In this document: positions 16,685 to 24,475 of the stretch, in pieces | Layout: each line of letters begins with the position of its first letter | Position numbering within the stretch: position 1 is the first letter of the stretch | Source of the DNA: Oxalobacteraceae bacterium AB_14 | GTDB taxonomy: Bacteria; Pseudomonadota; Gammaproteobacteria; Burkholderiales; Burkholderiaceae_D | Length of the DNA: 64,000 bases | NCBI GenBank assembly: GCA_000381565.1 | Contig: KB906724.1 | Span: 2,780,980 to 2,844,979 of the forward strand | Direction of reading: 5' to 3' | The notes under the pieces: model-generated | The model's database searches: none | Seen by the model: only the letters and a program-made list of their open reading frames with translations | Told to the model about the DNA's origin: nothing | Program-made: the position numbers and the translations under genes

Positions 16685-18310
16685 ATGACTACTACCACCA
16701 TCAATGGTTTCAACCTGACCGCCGCCCAAGTCGTCGCCGTCGCCCGCGACCACGCCATCGAAGTGAACCTGGCCGCATCGTCGCGCGCCGCGCTGAAGGA
16801 AAGCCGCGACTACATCGAGTCGACCTGGATGCACGACGAGGCGCCGATGATGTACAGCTTTAACACCGGCGTCGGCATGCTGAAGGACACCCGCGTCAAG
16901 GTGCAGGACATCGTCCTGTTCCAGACGCAGCTGATCAAGGCCCACGCCTGCGGCATGGGCGAGCCGTTCTCCGAGGAAGTCAGCCGCGCCACCATGCTGT
17001 TGCGCGCCAATGCCTTCGCCAGCAACTACTCCGCGCCGCGCGTGGAAGTGGTCGACCGCCTGCTGGCCTTCGTCAACGCCGGCATCCACCCGATCATGCC
17101 GCAGAAGGGTTCCGTCGGCGCCTCGGGCGACCTGGCGCCGCTGGCCTATCTGGCGGCGGCCATCGCCGGCTTTGAGGAAGCGGAGGTGATGTACAAGGGC
17201 CAGCGCATGTCGGCTCCCGACGCGATCCGTGCATCCAACGTCGGCCCGGTCGTGTTCGAACTGAAGGCCAAGGACGCATCGGCGCTGATCAACGGCTGCA
17301 CCGTCTCGCTGGCGGTGGCGCTGCTGGCCGCCTCCGATGCGCGCAACATGCTGTCTGACGCCTGCCTGTCGCTGGGCCTGACGCTGGAAGCGATGCGCGC
17401 CGAAATGTCGGCCTTCGATCCGCGCATCCACGAAGCGCGCCCGCACGCGGGCCAGATCAAGACTGCGGCCATCATTCGCGACCTGCTGGACGGCTCCACC
17501 CGCACCACGCACGAAGCGCGCGCCGTGCAGTTCCCGGAGGAGTTGCGCCGTACCGATATCCCGTACACGGCCCGCATCCAGGACGTCTACTCGCTGCGCT
17601 GCGCGCCGCAGGTCTACGGCCCGGTGTTCGATGCGTTGGACTACATCGACACCATCCTGGACAAGGAAGTGAACTCCGCCACCGACAATCCGCTCATCTT
17701 CGGCAAGGACGGCGGCGGCTTCGAGATCATCTCGGGCGGTAACTTCCACGGCCAATACCTGGCGCAGGCGATGGACCTGCTGGCGATGGCCGTGGCGGAC
17801 CTGGGCAGTATCGTCGAGCGCCGCGTGGCGCGCCTGATCGATCCTACGCTGTCGTGGGGCCTGCCGCGCAATCTGATGTCCGGCGTGCGCGGCGTGAACA
17901 CCGGCTATCCGGTGATGCAATGCTCGCTCAGCTCCCTCGTGATGGAGAACCGCACGCTGTGCATGCCGGGCAGCGTCGACTCGATTCCGGCCAAAGGCAA
18001 CAGCGAAGACCACGTGTCCAACTCCACCTGGTGTGCGCGCAAGGCCGCAACTGTGGTGTCGAACACACAGTACATTGTCGGCGTAGAAATGTTGCTTGCC
18101 TCCCAGGCGCTGACGATGACAGAAAACCTGCTGCCCGGTTTTGTGCTCGGCAAAGGCACGCAGGCGGCCTACGAATCGGTGCGCGCGCAGATTCCGGCCT
18201 GCCTCGACGGCGACCGCTGGCTGCACAACGACCTTGAAGTGGCGCGCTCCTTCATCGTGACAGGTTCGGTGCGCAAGGCCGTGGTGTCGAAAATCGGCGC
18301 ATTCGTTTAG
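16685..18310 (+). CDS. Aromatic amino acid ammonia-lyase, histidine ammonia-lyase-like
   Basis: A 541-residue member of the HAL/PAL family, which removes ammonia from histidine, phenylalanine or tyrosine using the self-made MIO group. The MIO tripeptide is in GSVGASGDLAPLA (about residues 140-152). Other active-site pieces are YSFNTGVG, DNPLIF, the SLSSLVMENR block and SVDSIPAKGNSEDHVSNS. The residues equivalent to the HAL selectivity His (KAHACGMGEP) and Glu (MENR) are present, which favours a histidine-type pocket over PAL or TAL. It is longer than typical HutH (about 510) and no other hut gene is near. It lies between puuD and a purine permease. Confidence 0.85.
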   Translation: MTTTTINGFNLTAAQVVAVARDHAIEVNLAASSRAALKESRDYIESTWMHDEAPMMYSFNTGVGMLKDTRVKVQDIVLFQTQLIKAHACGMGEPFSEEVSRATMLLRANAFASNYSAPRVEVVDRLLAFVNAGIHPIMPQKGSVGASGDLAPLAYLAAAIAGFEEAEVMYKGQRMSAPDAIRASNVGPVVFELKAKDASALINGCTVSLAVALLAASDARNMLSDACLSLGLTLEAMRAEMSAFDPRIHEARPHAGQIKTAAIIRDLLDGSTRTTHEARAVQFPEELRRTDIPYTARIQDVYSLRCAPQVYGPVFDALDYIDTILDKEVNSATDNPLIFGKDGGGFEIISGGNFHGQYLAQAMDLLAMAVADLGSIVERRVARLIDPTLSWGLPRNLMSGVRGVNTGYPVMQCSLSSLVMENRTLCMPGSVDSIPAKGNSEDHVSNSTWCARKAATVVSNTQYIVGVEMLLASQALTMTENLLPGFVLGKGTQAAYESVRAQIPACLDGDRWLHNDLEVARSFIVTGSVRKAVVSKIGAFV

Positions 18311-18321
18311 GAGGGTTGGAA

Positions 18322-18356
18322 CGGGGCTACGCCGCTTCCAAATGCGGCGCGCCCCG
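18322..18356 (+). other. Strong hairpin after the ammonia-lyase gene
   Basis: CGGGGC at 18322-18327 pairs with GCCCCG at 18351-18356, and inside it GCCGC pairs with GCGGC around an eight-base loop. It starts 12 bases after the lyase stop. There is no T run after it, so a factor-independent terminator is doubtful. It may be an mRNA 3' stabiliser or the upstream border of the leader structure that follows. Confidence 0.5.
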
Positions 18357-18357
18357 G

Positions 18358-18501
18358 CTGTTATAGGTCATAACAGATAGCAGGTATGCCACCGCGGCAA
18401 TTTCACGCGGTGGCCCCTGAGATAAGGTCTAGTCGATTGTTCCCATGTTTAATCGGCGGATGACCAATAAGCAGTTAAAAATAGAACACGGAGACCTTAT
18501 G
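18358..18501 (+). promoter_or_regulatory. Candidate xanthine (NMT1-type) riboswitch leader of the AzgA permease gene
   Basis: Two hairpins stand side by side. The first is CTGTTAT-AGGTC-ATAACAG (18358-18376). The second is GCCACCGCG, a nine-base loop and CGCGGTGGC (18388-18414), which can be extended by CAGG (18381-18384) with CCTG (18416-18419). The segment just after, ATAAGGTCT (18422-18430), is the exact reverse complement of AGACCTTAT (18492-18500), which contains the ribosome binding site and the AT of the permease start codon. Two parallel stems plus an anti-ribosome-binding-site strand in front of a xanthine/guanine permease fit the known NMT1 xanthine/urate riboswitch class of proteobacteria. 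The class name is from memory of its architecture, not from a model search; whether ligand turns expression on or off is not decided. Confidence 0.6.
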
Positions 18502-19800
18502 TTATTTCTAGAAAAATTCTTCAAGCTGAAAGAGAATGGGACCGATGTGCGCACCGAACTGGTGGCAGGTCTGACCACATTCCTGACGATGGCTTACATC
18601 ATCTTCGTCAACCCCTCCATCCTCGGCGACGCTGGCATGCCCAAGGGCGCCGTGTTCGTCGCCACCTGTATCGCGGCCGCCCTGGGCTGTTTGATTATGG
18701 GCCTGTACGCTAACTATCCGATTGCCATGGCGCCGGGCATGGGCTTGAACGCTTACTTCGCCTATGTGGTGGTCAAGGGCATGGGCATGCCTTGGGAGAT
18801 GGCGCTGGGCGCGGTCTTCATTTCAGGCTGCCTGTTCCTGTTTGTCAGCGTCTTCAAATTGCGGGAGATGATCGTCAACGGCATTCCACATTCGATCCGC
18901 ACCGCCATCACCGTCGGCATCGGCTTGTTCCTCGGCCTGATCTCGCTGAAAAGCGCCGGCATCGTTGTCAGCAGCCCGGAGACGCTGGTGCGCGTGGGCG
19001 ACCTGCACAAGGCGCCGACCTTGCTGGCCATCGCCGGCTTCTTCATCATCGTCGCGCTGGACCGCTTGAAGGTCAAGGGCGCGATCCTGATCGGCATCCT
19101 GGTCGTGACGGTGCTGAGCTTCTTGGTCGCCGGGAATACCTTTAACGGCATCGTCGACATGCCGCCATCGCTGGCGCCTACCCTGTTCAAGCTGGACCTG
19201 ATGGGCGCGATCTCGGTCGGCCTGCTGAACGTGGTGCTGGTGTTCTTCCTGGTCGAACTGTTCGACGCCACCGGCACGCTGATGGGCGTGGCCAACCGCG
19301 CCGGCCTGCTGGTCAACGGCAAGATGGAACGACTGAACAAGGCGCTGCTGGCCGACAGCTGCGCCATCGTCACCGGTTCGCTGCTGGGCACCTCCAGCAC
19401 CACCGCCTACATCGAAAGCGCGGCCGGCGTGCAAGCGGGCGGGCGCACCGGCCTGACCGCCGTCGCGGTCGGCGTGCTGTTCCTGGCTTGCCTGTTCATC
19501 TCGCCGCTGGCCGGCGTGGTGCCCAGCTACGCCACGGCGCCAGCGCTGCTCTACGTTTCCTGCCTCATGCTGCGCGAGCTGGTCGACATCGACTGGTCCG
19601 ACACCACCGAAAGCGTGCCGGCCGCCATCGCGGCGCTGACCATGCCGTTCACGTACTCGATCGCACTTGGCGTGGCGTTCGGCTTCATCTCCTATGCGGT
19701 GCTGAAGCTGTTGACCGGCCGTGTGCGCGAAGTGCGTCCAGTGATCTGGGCGATCGCTTGCGTGTTCACCTTCAAGTTCGTCTACCTCGGCGCAGGCTGA
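18499..19800 (+). CDS. AzgA-type (NCS2) purine permease, copy 1
   Basis: A 433-residue inner membrane protein with about 12-14 transmembrane segments, of the AzgA/GhxP/AdeP branch of nucleobase:cation symporters. It shows TTFLTMAYIIFVNPSILGDAGMP, MAPGMGLNAYFAY, ELFDATGTLMGVANRAGLL, LGTSSTTAYIESAAGVQAGGRTGLTA and DWSDTTESVPAAIAALTMP. Members import hypoxanthine, guanine or adenine. The start at 18499 (MLFLEKFF) has GGAGA four bases upstream; an upstream ATG at 18445 lies inside the structured leader and is less likely. A close paralogue is encoded at 24465-25763. The leader suggests control by an oxidised purine. Confidence 0.93.
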   Translation: MLFLEKFFKLKENGTDVRTELVAGLTTFLTMAYIIFVNPSILGDAGMPKGAVFVATCIAAALGCLIMGLYANYPIAMAPGMGLNAYFAYVVVKGMGMPWEMALGAVFISGCLFLFVSVFKLREMIVNGIPHSIRTAITVGIGLFLGLISLKSAGIVVSSPETLVRVGDLHKAPTLLAIAGFFIIVALDRLKVKGAILIGILVVTVLSFLVAGNTFNGIVDMPPSLAPTLFKLDLMGAISVGLLNVVLVFFLVELFDATGTLMGVANRAGLLVNGKMERLNKALLADSCAIVTGSLLGTSSTTAYIESAAGVQAGGRTGLTAVAVGVLFLACLFISPLAGVVPSYATAPALLYVSCLMLRELVDIDWSDTTESVPAAIAALTMPFTYSIALGVAFGFISYAVLKLLTGRVREVRPVIWAIACVFTFKFVYLGAG

Positions 19801-19887
19801 GGAACTCACCCCAACGACTGCCTTCTCTCCGGCGCGCCCTGACGGCGCCGGCGGGGACAGTCAGGTCTTAAAATATGGAAAACTAAA

Positions 19888-20751
19888 ATGAAAACGAGAC
19901 AAATTCCACAGCTGGCATGCATCGCCTTCCTGAGCCTGGCCGGTTCGGTCCACGCCGCCGACTGGAGCGACACCGCCGTCAGCTGGCGCTACGGCAACGA
20001 CTATCGCGAGCCGTTCAACCCGAACGACATCTCCAAGAACATCCTGGCGCTGACCCACGTCAGCGGCTACAAATACGGCACCAATTACTTCAACGCCGAC
20101 TTCCTGATGTCGGACAAGAACGACCCGGCCTCGCTGACGCAGAAGTCCGGCGCCAACGAAGCCTACATCCTGTACCGCAACACGGTCGACCTGAGCAAGG
20201 TGACCGGCACCGAATACAAATTCGGCCCGGTGCGCGGTCTGGGCATCACCGCCGGCTTCGACGTCAACACCAAGAACGACGTGGGCTACAACTCGCGCAA
20301 GCGCATGTTCGTGCTGGGACCGACTTTTATGTGGAACGTGCCGGCCGGTCACTTCAACACCAGCCTGCTGCTGCTCAACGAGAGCAACGCGCCGAGCGGC
20401 GCCTTCCCGCCGATCTCCACCGTCACCGGCCGCTATACCTACAAGACGCATGCGATGCTGTCGTCGGACTGGGGTATCCCGCTGGGTTCGCTGTGGGCCT
20501 TCGAGGGCTATGCCAACTTCATCGCATCGAAGGGCAAGGACGAAGTGGGCAGCGATACCGGCGCCGAGACCAATATCGACATGCAGCTGATGTTTGACGC
20601 GGGCGCCGCGATGGGCCAAGCCAAGAACACCTTGCGCGTCGGCGTGGAGTACCAGTACTGGCGCAACAAGTTCGGCAACACCTCGGCCACCACCGGCGGC
20701 CAGGGTTATGTCGCGAAGACGCCGATGATACGGGCTGAGTACCACTTCTAA
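19888..20751 (+). CDS. Tsx-like nucleoside-specific outer membrane channel
   Basis: A 287-residue secreted beta-barrel protein with a signal peptide ending SVHAADWSDT (cleavage after about residue 23). Alternating aromatic and polar strands, the Tsx-type opening WSDTAVSWRYGNDYREPFNP and the terminal phenylalanine (RAEYHF) mark an outer membrane protein of the Tsx channel family. It follows the purine permease by 87 bases and is probably the outer membrane route for nucleosides or purines in this pathway. A terminator follows at 20766. Confidence 0.8.
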   Translation: MKTRQIPQLACIAFLSLAGSVHAADWSDTAVSWRYGNDYREPFNPNDISKNILALTHVSGYKYGTNYFNADFLMSDKNDPASLTQKSGANEAYILYRNTVDLSKVTGTEYKFGPVRGLGITAGFDVNTKNDVGYNSRKRMFVLGPTFMWNVPAGHFNTSLLLLNESNAPSGAFPPISTVTGRYTYKTHAMLSSDWGIPLGSLWAFEGYANFIASKGKDEVGSDTGAETNIDMQLMFDAGAAMGQAKNTLRVGVEYQYWRNKFGNTSATTGGQGYVAKTPMIRAEYHF

Positions 20752-20765
20752 GGGGCTGCGAGGCC

Positions 20766-20795
20766 AAGGGCAACCGCGAGATTGCCCTTCTTCTT
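20766..20795 (+). terminator. Rho-independent-type terminator after the Tsx-like gene
   Basis: AAGGGCAA (20766-20773) and TTGCCCTT (20782-20789) form a perfect 8-bp stem with an eight-base loop, followed by a pyrimidine tract CTTCTTC. It lies 15 bases after the stop of the channel gene and would end the permease-channel transcript. Confidence 0.65.
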
Positions 20796-20944
20796 CAGGC
20801 GGCGGCCAGCATGCCGTCTGCCAGCACGTAGCGGTTCTTGCCGTGCCGCTTGGCGAGATACAGCGCCTCGTCGGCACGCTTGTAGCTGACCGACAGGTCG
20901 CTGTCCCTGTCAAACGCGGCAATGCCGATGCTGACCGTGCGCGG
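20795..20944 (-). pseudogene. Truncated GGDEF domain remnant
   Basis: The minus strand encodes TVSIGIAAFDRDSDLSVSYKRADEALYLAKRHGKNRY and a short tail before a stop at 20795. This is the last third of a diguanylate cyclase GGDEF domain; the GG(D/E)EF signature and everything before it are missing. An open frame continues to an ATG at 20998, but the added residues (MLEIYPLLPNLGGCGQ) do not belong to the fold and come from a hairpin-forming segment at 20954-20984. It is the scar of a deletion or insertion and should not have cyclase activity. Confidence 0.85.
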
Positions 20945-20953
20945 CGTTGTTTG

Positions 20954-20984
20954 CCCACATCCCCCTAAATTGGGGAGAAGTGGG
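20954..20984. repeat. Inverted repeat at the border of the GGDEF remnant
   Basis: CCCAC...GTGGG enclose TCCCC...GGGGA, giving a two-part stem around a short AT-rich loop. It lies exactly where homology to the GGDEF domain stops and 14 bases after the stop of the gene at 20998. It may serve as a terminator for that gene or be the trace of the event that truncated the cyclase. Confidence 0.45.
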
Positions 20985-20997
20985 TAAATCTCCAGCA

Positions 20998-21810
20998 TTA
21001 CATGCGTGGTTCGCCGGTCTTGGCGTTGACCGAGATGGTCTGGCCGGGGGCGGTGCTCATCTGCACGCGGTGTTGCTGGCCGCGATAGTTATATGTCACG
21101 TCCCAGTATTGCGGCGTCGGGTTGCTGACGTTTTCGCAGCGGCGCACGTCGCGTGCATAGCTCTGCGAGTTGCTGCGGTTGGCCATGTTGTTGCCGATGG
21201 CCGCGCCGGCTACTGCGCCGCCGGCCGTGGCCACGTCGCGTCCCGTGCCGCCGCCCACCTGGTGACCCAGGATGCCGCCGATCAGCGCGCCGGCGATGAC
21301 GCCGCCGACATTGTTGCCGCTGCGGGCCGGTTCAGTCACTTGCTGGCGCTCGACCCAGCAGCGCTGCTCCGGCGTGCCGACCACGGCATGTACCGAACTG
21401 ATCGGCACTTCAACCACGCGTTCGCTTGGACGGCGGCGGTATTCATAAGTGGGTTGCGGCAGCGGAGCCGGCGCCTCGTGGGCATAGCGGTTGCGACGGC
21501 TTACCGGGCGCACCGACGAGATGCGGTCGTTCATGCCCATGCCGCCCAGGGAATCATAGCTGCCGCGGCGCAGCACCATGCATTTGCCGCGGAAGCTGGC
21601 GTCGTCGCAGACTTCCCATTGGCCGCGCTCAACCACCACCGACGAGGCACGGTCGTTGAAACCGGTGCGCGAGAAGTCGTTGACCGGACGGCTGGCGGTG
21701 AAGGCACGGCCGCGCCAGCCGTCATGTTCGTAAAACGTGATCTGGGCCATGGCTTGCGACGTCAAAGTCAGTGCGGCGAGTGCGATGGCGAGTTGGAGGG
21801 GCTGGTTCAT
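20998..21810 (-). CDS. Secreted beta/gamma-crystallin and glycine-zipper protein
   Basis: A 270-residue protein. The signal peptide ends SQAMAQ (about residue 23). Residues of about 24-100 resemble a beta/gamma-crystallin unit: ITFYEHDGWRGRAFTASRPV, FNDRASSVVVERGQWEVCDDASFRGKCMVLRRGSYDSL and MNDRISSVRPV. Residues of about 165-215 form a glycine-zipper 2TM segment (GGVIAGALIGGILGHQVGGGTGRDVATAGGAVAGAAIG), followed by a YNYRGQQHRVQMSTAPG tail seen in outer membrane lipoprotein-like proteins. The start at 21810 has AGGA six bases upstream. The function is unknown; envelope localisation and calcium binding are inferred. Confidence 0.75.
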   Translation of the reverse strand: MNQPLQLAIALAALTLTSQAMAQITFYEHDGWRGRAFTASRPVNDFSRTGFNDRASSVVVERGQWEVCDDASFRGKCMVLRRGSYDSLGGMGMNDRISSVRPVSRRNRYAHEAPAPLPQPTYEYRRRPSERVVEVPISSVHAVVGTPEQRCWVERQQVTEPARSGNNVGGVIAGALIGGILGHQVGGGTGRDVATAGGAVAGAAIGNNMANRSNSQSYARDVRRCENVSNPTPQYWDVTYNYRGQQHRVQMSTAPGQTISVNAKTGEPRM

Positions 21811-21902
21811 GTTCATCCTTTTATAGTTGTTCGAGCACCTGCACAATGCGCCGCTTCCGGCGCGCCATCTGTGCGGTCGACAACATAAGCGGATGGCGGG
21901 CC

Positions 21903-22313
21903 TCAGGGCAGCGTCAGGATGACTTTGACGCTGTCGTCCACGGCGGACTTTTCTATGTAGCCGATGGCGTTGAGGTCGGCCGCGATGGCCTTCTTGACCT
22001 CGGCCGTCGAATGCAGCTCGGCCGGCATCACGCCCTTGCCGGTGAAAATGATCTTGGCCCAGGCCGCCTTCACCTGGGACACATCCTTGCCGGACAGCTT
22101 TTGATAGAACTCGGCGCGTATCGGGGATTTTTCAGCCTGGTCCAGGGGGACGAACATGTTGGATTTGCCGAGGAAGAACTGCGACGCTTGCTCCGAGAAC
22201 ATGCGGCTGGCTGGATTCTTGGGATTGACCACCACCACGATCTCCATCGCGGCCACGGTATTGCACACAAAAGCGGCGCAGATCAGCGCCGTCGCCACTT
22301 TAATTTTTCTCAT
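21903..22313 (-). CDS. Small PstS-like phosphate-binding-family protein
   Basis: A 136-residue exported protein (signal peptide ending VAAMEIVVVVNP) that resembles one lobe of a PBP-like periplasmic domain: NPASRMFSEQASQFFLGKSNMFVPLDQ, FYQKLSGKDVSQVKAAWAKIIFTGKGVMP and IGYIEKSAVDDSVKVILTLP. Such short forms are found with outer membrane or signalling genes and are not full transport proteins. It lies 15 bases downstream of the porin-like gene on the same strand and is surely co-transcribed. Confidence 0.7.
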   Translation of the reverse strand: MRKIKVATALICAAFVCNTVAAMEIVVVVNPKNPASRMFSEQASQFFLGKSNMFVPLDQAEKSPIRAEFYQKLSGKDVSQVKAAWAKIIFTGKGVMPAELHSTAEVKKAIAADLNAIGYIEKSAVDDSVKVILTLP

Positions 22314-22328
22314 AAGATCCGCTCCGCA

Positions 22329-23483
22329 TTAAAAGACGAATTGCCAGGAGGCCGACAGCAGGTTGGCATCGCCGGTGAACTGGAATTTGGATTTATCGTT
22401 GATCTTATCGAATTGCACCTTCAGCGCCTGCGAGGTGGTGTAGTCCCAGCGATAGCTCAGGGAGGTGGTGTCGTGTTTCTCGGTGCCGCCCGGCCAATAG
22501 GCTGCCCGCTCCTGGAATTGCGACCAGGAAATCATGAATGTGTGTTTATCCATCCTATATCCGCCGGAATAGGACTGGGCGGTATAGGTGTTTTTAACCG
22601 ATGGTCGGTTGATATAGTTAATCTCGCTGCGCAGCAGCCAGTTCTTATAATCCATATTCAAGGACACACCGTAGAACGCCTGGCCGACGTCGTTGACGAA
22701 ATCGCCGTTCTGGCCGGTCATGACCAGCGAACGCACGCCGTTGACGACGGCATAGCGTTCGACCACGGTATGCATATAGACTCCGCGCAGGCTGAAGATG
22801 TCGTTACTGGCGTCGATATAGCCGCCGATCATCTTCTTCCAGCTTTCGTCGATCCGGGTCGAATAGTAGAGATTGCCCAGCAACTCGTTGTCGCTGGTCT
22901 TGCGGCGGCCGATCCAGACGTTGCCGGTATAGGTCCAGTCGCCGACGTTGTTGGTGTAGAGCAGGTTGGCGCCGTCGTAGGAGTAGATTTGCCATGCGTA
23001 CAGGTCCTGCGAAGGCCGCAGCCACGGGTAGGCGTAGCCGACATACATGTAGTCCGAGTAGTAGTACAGCGGCAAGCGCTTGCGGCCGACCTGCAGGGTC
23101 AGGCTGTCCGAGATCTTGTAGCTGCCATAGGCCCAGTCCGCATTGACCGAACTGTCGGCACCGCGCGCGACCAGTTGCACCGTGGCGGACAACTCGGGCG
23201 TGAACTTGAAATTGCCCTGCACGCCGGCCAGCGACTCCGGGCGCAGATCGGTCTTATGATATTCGTAGACGCCGGCATATTCATAATTGCCGGTAAAGCA
23301 GGGACATTGGTAGCTGGATCCCGGCTTGGCATTGAGTTGATAGGGAATGGGGCTGTCGGCGCTTCCGCTTAAAACCCGGCCGACGGTTAATTGCGCAAAT
23401 CCGCTGAAACTGCTGTCCACCGCATAGGCGGAGGATGAAAGGATGGTCAATGTTGCGAATGCAGAAATTTTAGCAATTTGCAT
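22329..23483 (-). CDS. Outer membrane porin-like beta-barrel protein
   Basis: A 384-residue protein with signal peptide (ISAFATLTILSSSAYAV), many alternating beta strands rich in Tyr and Trp, and a C-terminal phenylalanine (LLSASWQFVF) for outer membrane assembly. The sequence GFAQLTVGRVLSG and LQVGRKRLPLYYYSDYMYVGYAYPWLRP resembles proteobacterial phosphate- or substrate-associated porins. A clear ribosome binding site (AAGGGGAAG) precedes the start. It forms a pair with the small binding protein at 21903. The substrate is unknown. Confidence 0.75.
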   Translation of the reverse strand: MQIAKISAFATLTILSSSAYAVDSSFSGFAQLTVGRVLSGSADSPIPYQLNAKPGSSYQCPCFTGNYEYAGVYEYHKTDLRPESLAGVQGNFKFTPELSATVQLVARGADSSVNADWAYGSYKISDSLTLQVGRKRLPLYYYSDYMYVGYAYPWLRPSQDLYAWQIYSYDGANLLYTNNVGDWTYTGNVWIGRRKTSDNELLGNLYYSTRIDESWKKMIGGYIDASNDIFSLRGVYMHTVVERYAVVNGVRSLVMTGQNGDFVNDVGQAFYGVSLNMDYKNWLLRSEINYINRPSVKNTYTAQSYSGGYRMDKHTFMISWSQFQERAAYWPGGTEKHDTTSLSYRWDYTTSQALKVQFDKINDKSKFQFTGDANLLSASWQFVF

Positions 23484-23605
23484 CGTGCTTCCCCTTTTAT
23501 TGAATATTCTATTTTTAATTTACTATCGAAAAAATAAAAGGGCAAGGCTAAAGGCTGGAGTGTCTTATTTGGGCATTGAGTAATTTTCAATGTTAATAGA
23601 TCATT

Positions 23606-24064
23606 TTATGGTTCGACCGAATGCGCGCGCTTCAGGCAACGCAGCACGAAGGTGGAGCGGCTGTGGCGCAGGCCGGGCAGCTTGTAGAGTTTGCGGCGCA
23701 GGAATTCCTCGTAGCCGGCCGTACCGGCCACGGCCACCTTGATCAGGTAGTCGTATTCGCCGGTCAGCAGGTAGGCTTCCATCACTTCCGGCAAATCCGC
23801 CAGCGCCTGGCCGAACTTCTCGAAAATGTCGTCGTCGTGGCGGTCCAGCGTGACCTCGATGATGACGGTGTCCGGGTAGCCCAGCGCCTGTTGGCTGAGC
23901 AGCGCCGTGTAGCCCTCGATCAGGCCGCCTTCCTCCAGCGCGCGCACGCGGTTCCAGCACGGCGTGGTGGACAGGCCGATCTTTTCGGCCAGCTTGGTGT
24001 TGCTCAGGCGTCCGTCACGGCGCAGTTCGCGCAAAATACGGCGGTCCAGTTCGTCGATTTCCAT
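23606..24064 (-). CDS. Lrp/AsnC family transcriptional regulator
   Basis: A 152-residue protein with an N-terminal helix-turn-helix (LDRRILRELRRDGRLSNTKLAEKIGLSTTPCWNRVRALEEGG) and a C-terminal RAM ligand-binding domain (VMEAYLLTGEYDYLIKVAVAGTAGYEEFL). Length and order are standard for the family. It is divergent from a small ACT-like protein gene. It probably responds to an amino acid; the target is not evident. Confidence 0.92.
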   Translation of the reverse strand: MEIDELDRRILRELRRDGRLSNTKLAEKIGLSTTPCWNRVRALEEGGLIEGYTALLSQQALGYPDTVIIEVTLDRHDDDIFEKFGQALADLPEVMEAYLLTGEYDYLIKVAVAGTAGYEEFLRRKLYKLPGLRHSRSTFVLRCLKRAHSVEP

Positions 24065-24163
24065 GTTGCAGAGTCCCGGAAGATGATTATCCCTATAATT
24101 TTACATTGAAGAGGCGGATCTTCTTCATTTGACTGAATCGCGAGCAAAACAAGGAAGCCTATT

Positions 24164-24475
24164 TTGCCGGCTCCCGGATATTCTGGTTGTATGAATACCA
24201 CACAAAAAAGCTATCGATTTTGTATCGAGCCGGACGATCCCATCGCCACTCTGGAAGCGGTGCTGGCGATCGTGCGCCGTTTGGGACTGGAGTTGCGCAG
24301 CCTGCGCACGACCATGCATCCGCAAGGCGTGGACGTGCAGATACGGCTGGCGGCCGAGGACGAAGACCCGCTGACCTTGTGCCGCATGCGGCTCAACAAC
24401 GTGGTCGGCATCCTGGCGGTGCGGGAAATGCCGACGCTGGTGGCATCCCCGGAACGGCTGGCCGCTAGCCGGTGA
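24164..24475 (+). CDS. Small ACT-like domain protein
   Basis: A protein of 94 or 103 residues. SYRFCIEPDDPIATLEAVLAIVRRLGLELRSLRTTMHPQGVDVQIRLAAEDEDPLTLCRMRLNNVVGI has the beta-alpha-beta pattern of ACT-like regulatory domains (IlvM type). The TTG at 24164 has an AAGGAAG ribosome binding site at the right distance; the ATG at 24191 has none, so the TTG start is preferred. It overlaps the 3' end of the convergent permease gene by 11 bases. It may sense an amino acid together with the divergent Lrp-type regulator. Confidence 0.65.
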   Translation: MPAPGYSGCMNTTQKSYRFCIEPDDPIATLEAVLAIVRRLGLELRSLRTTMHPQGVDVQIRLAAEDEDPLTLCRMRLNNVVGILAVREMPTLVASPERLAASR

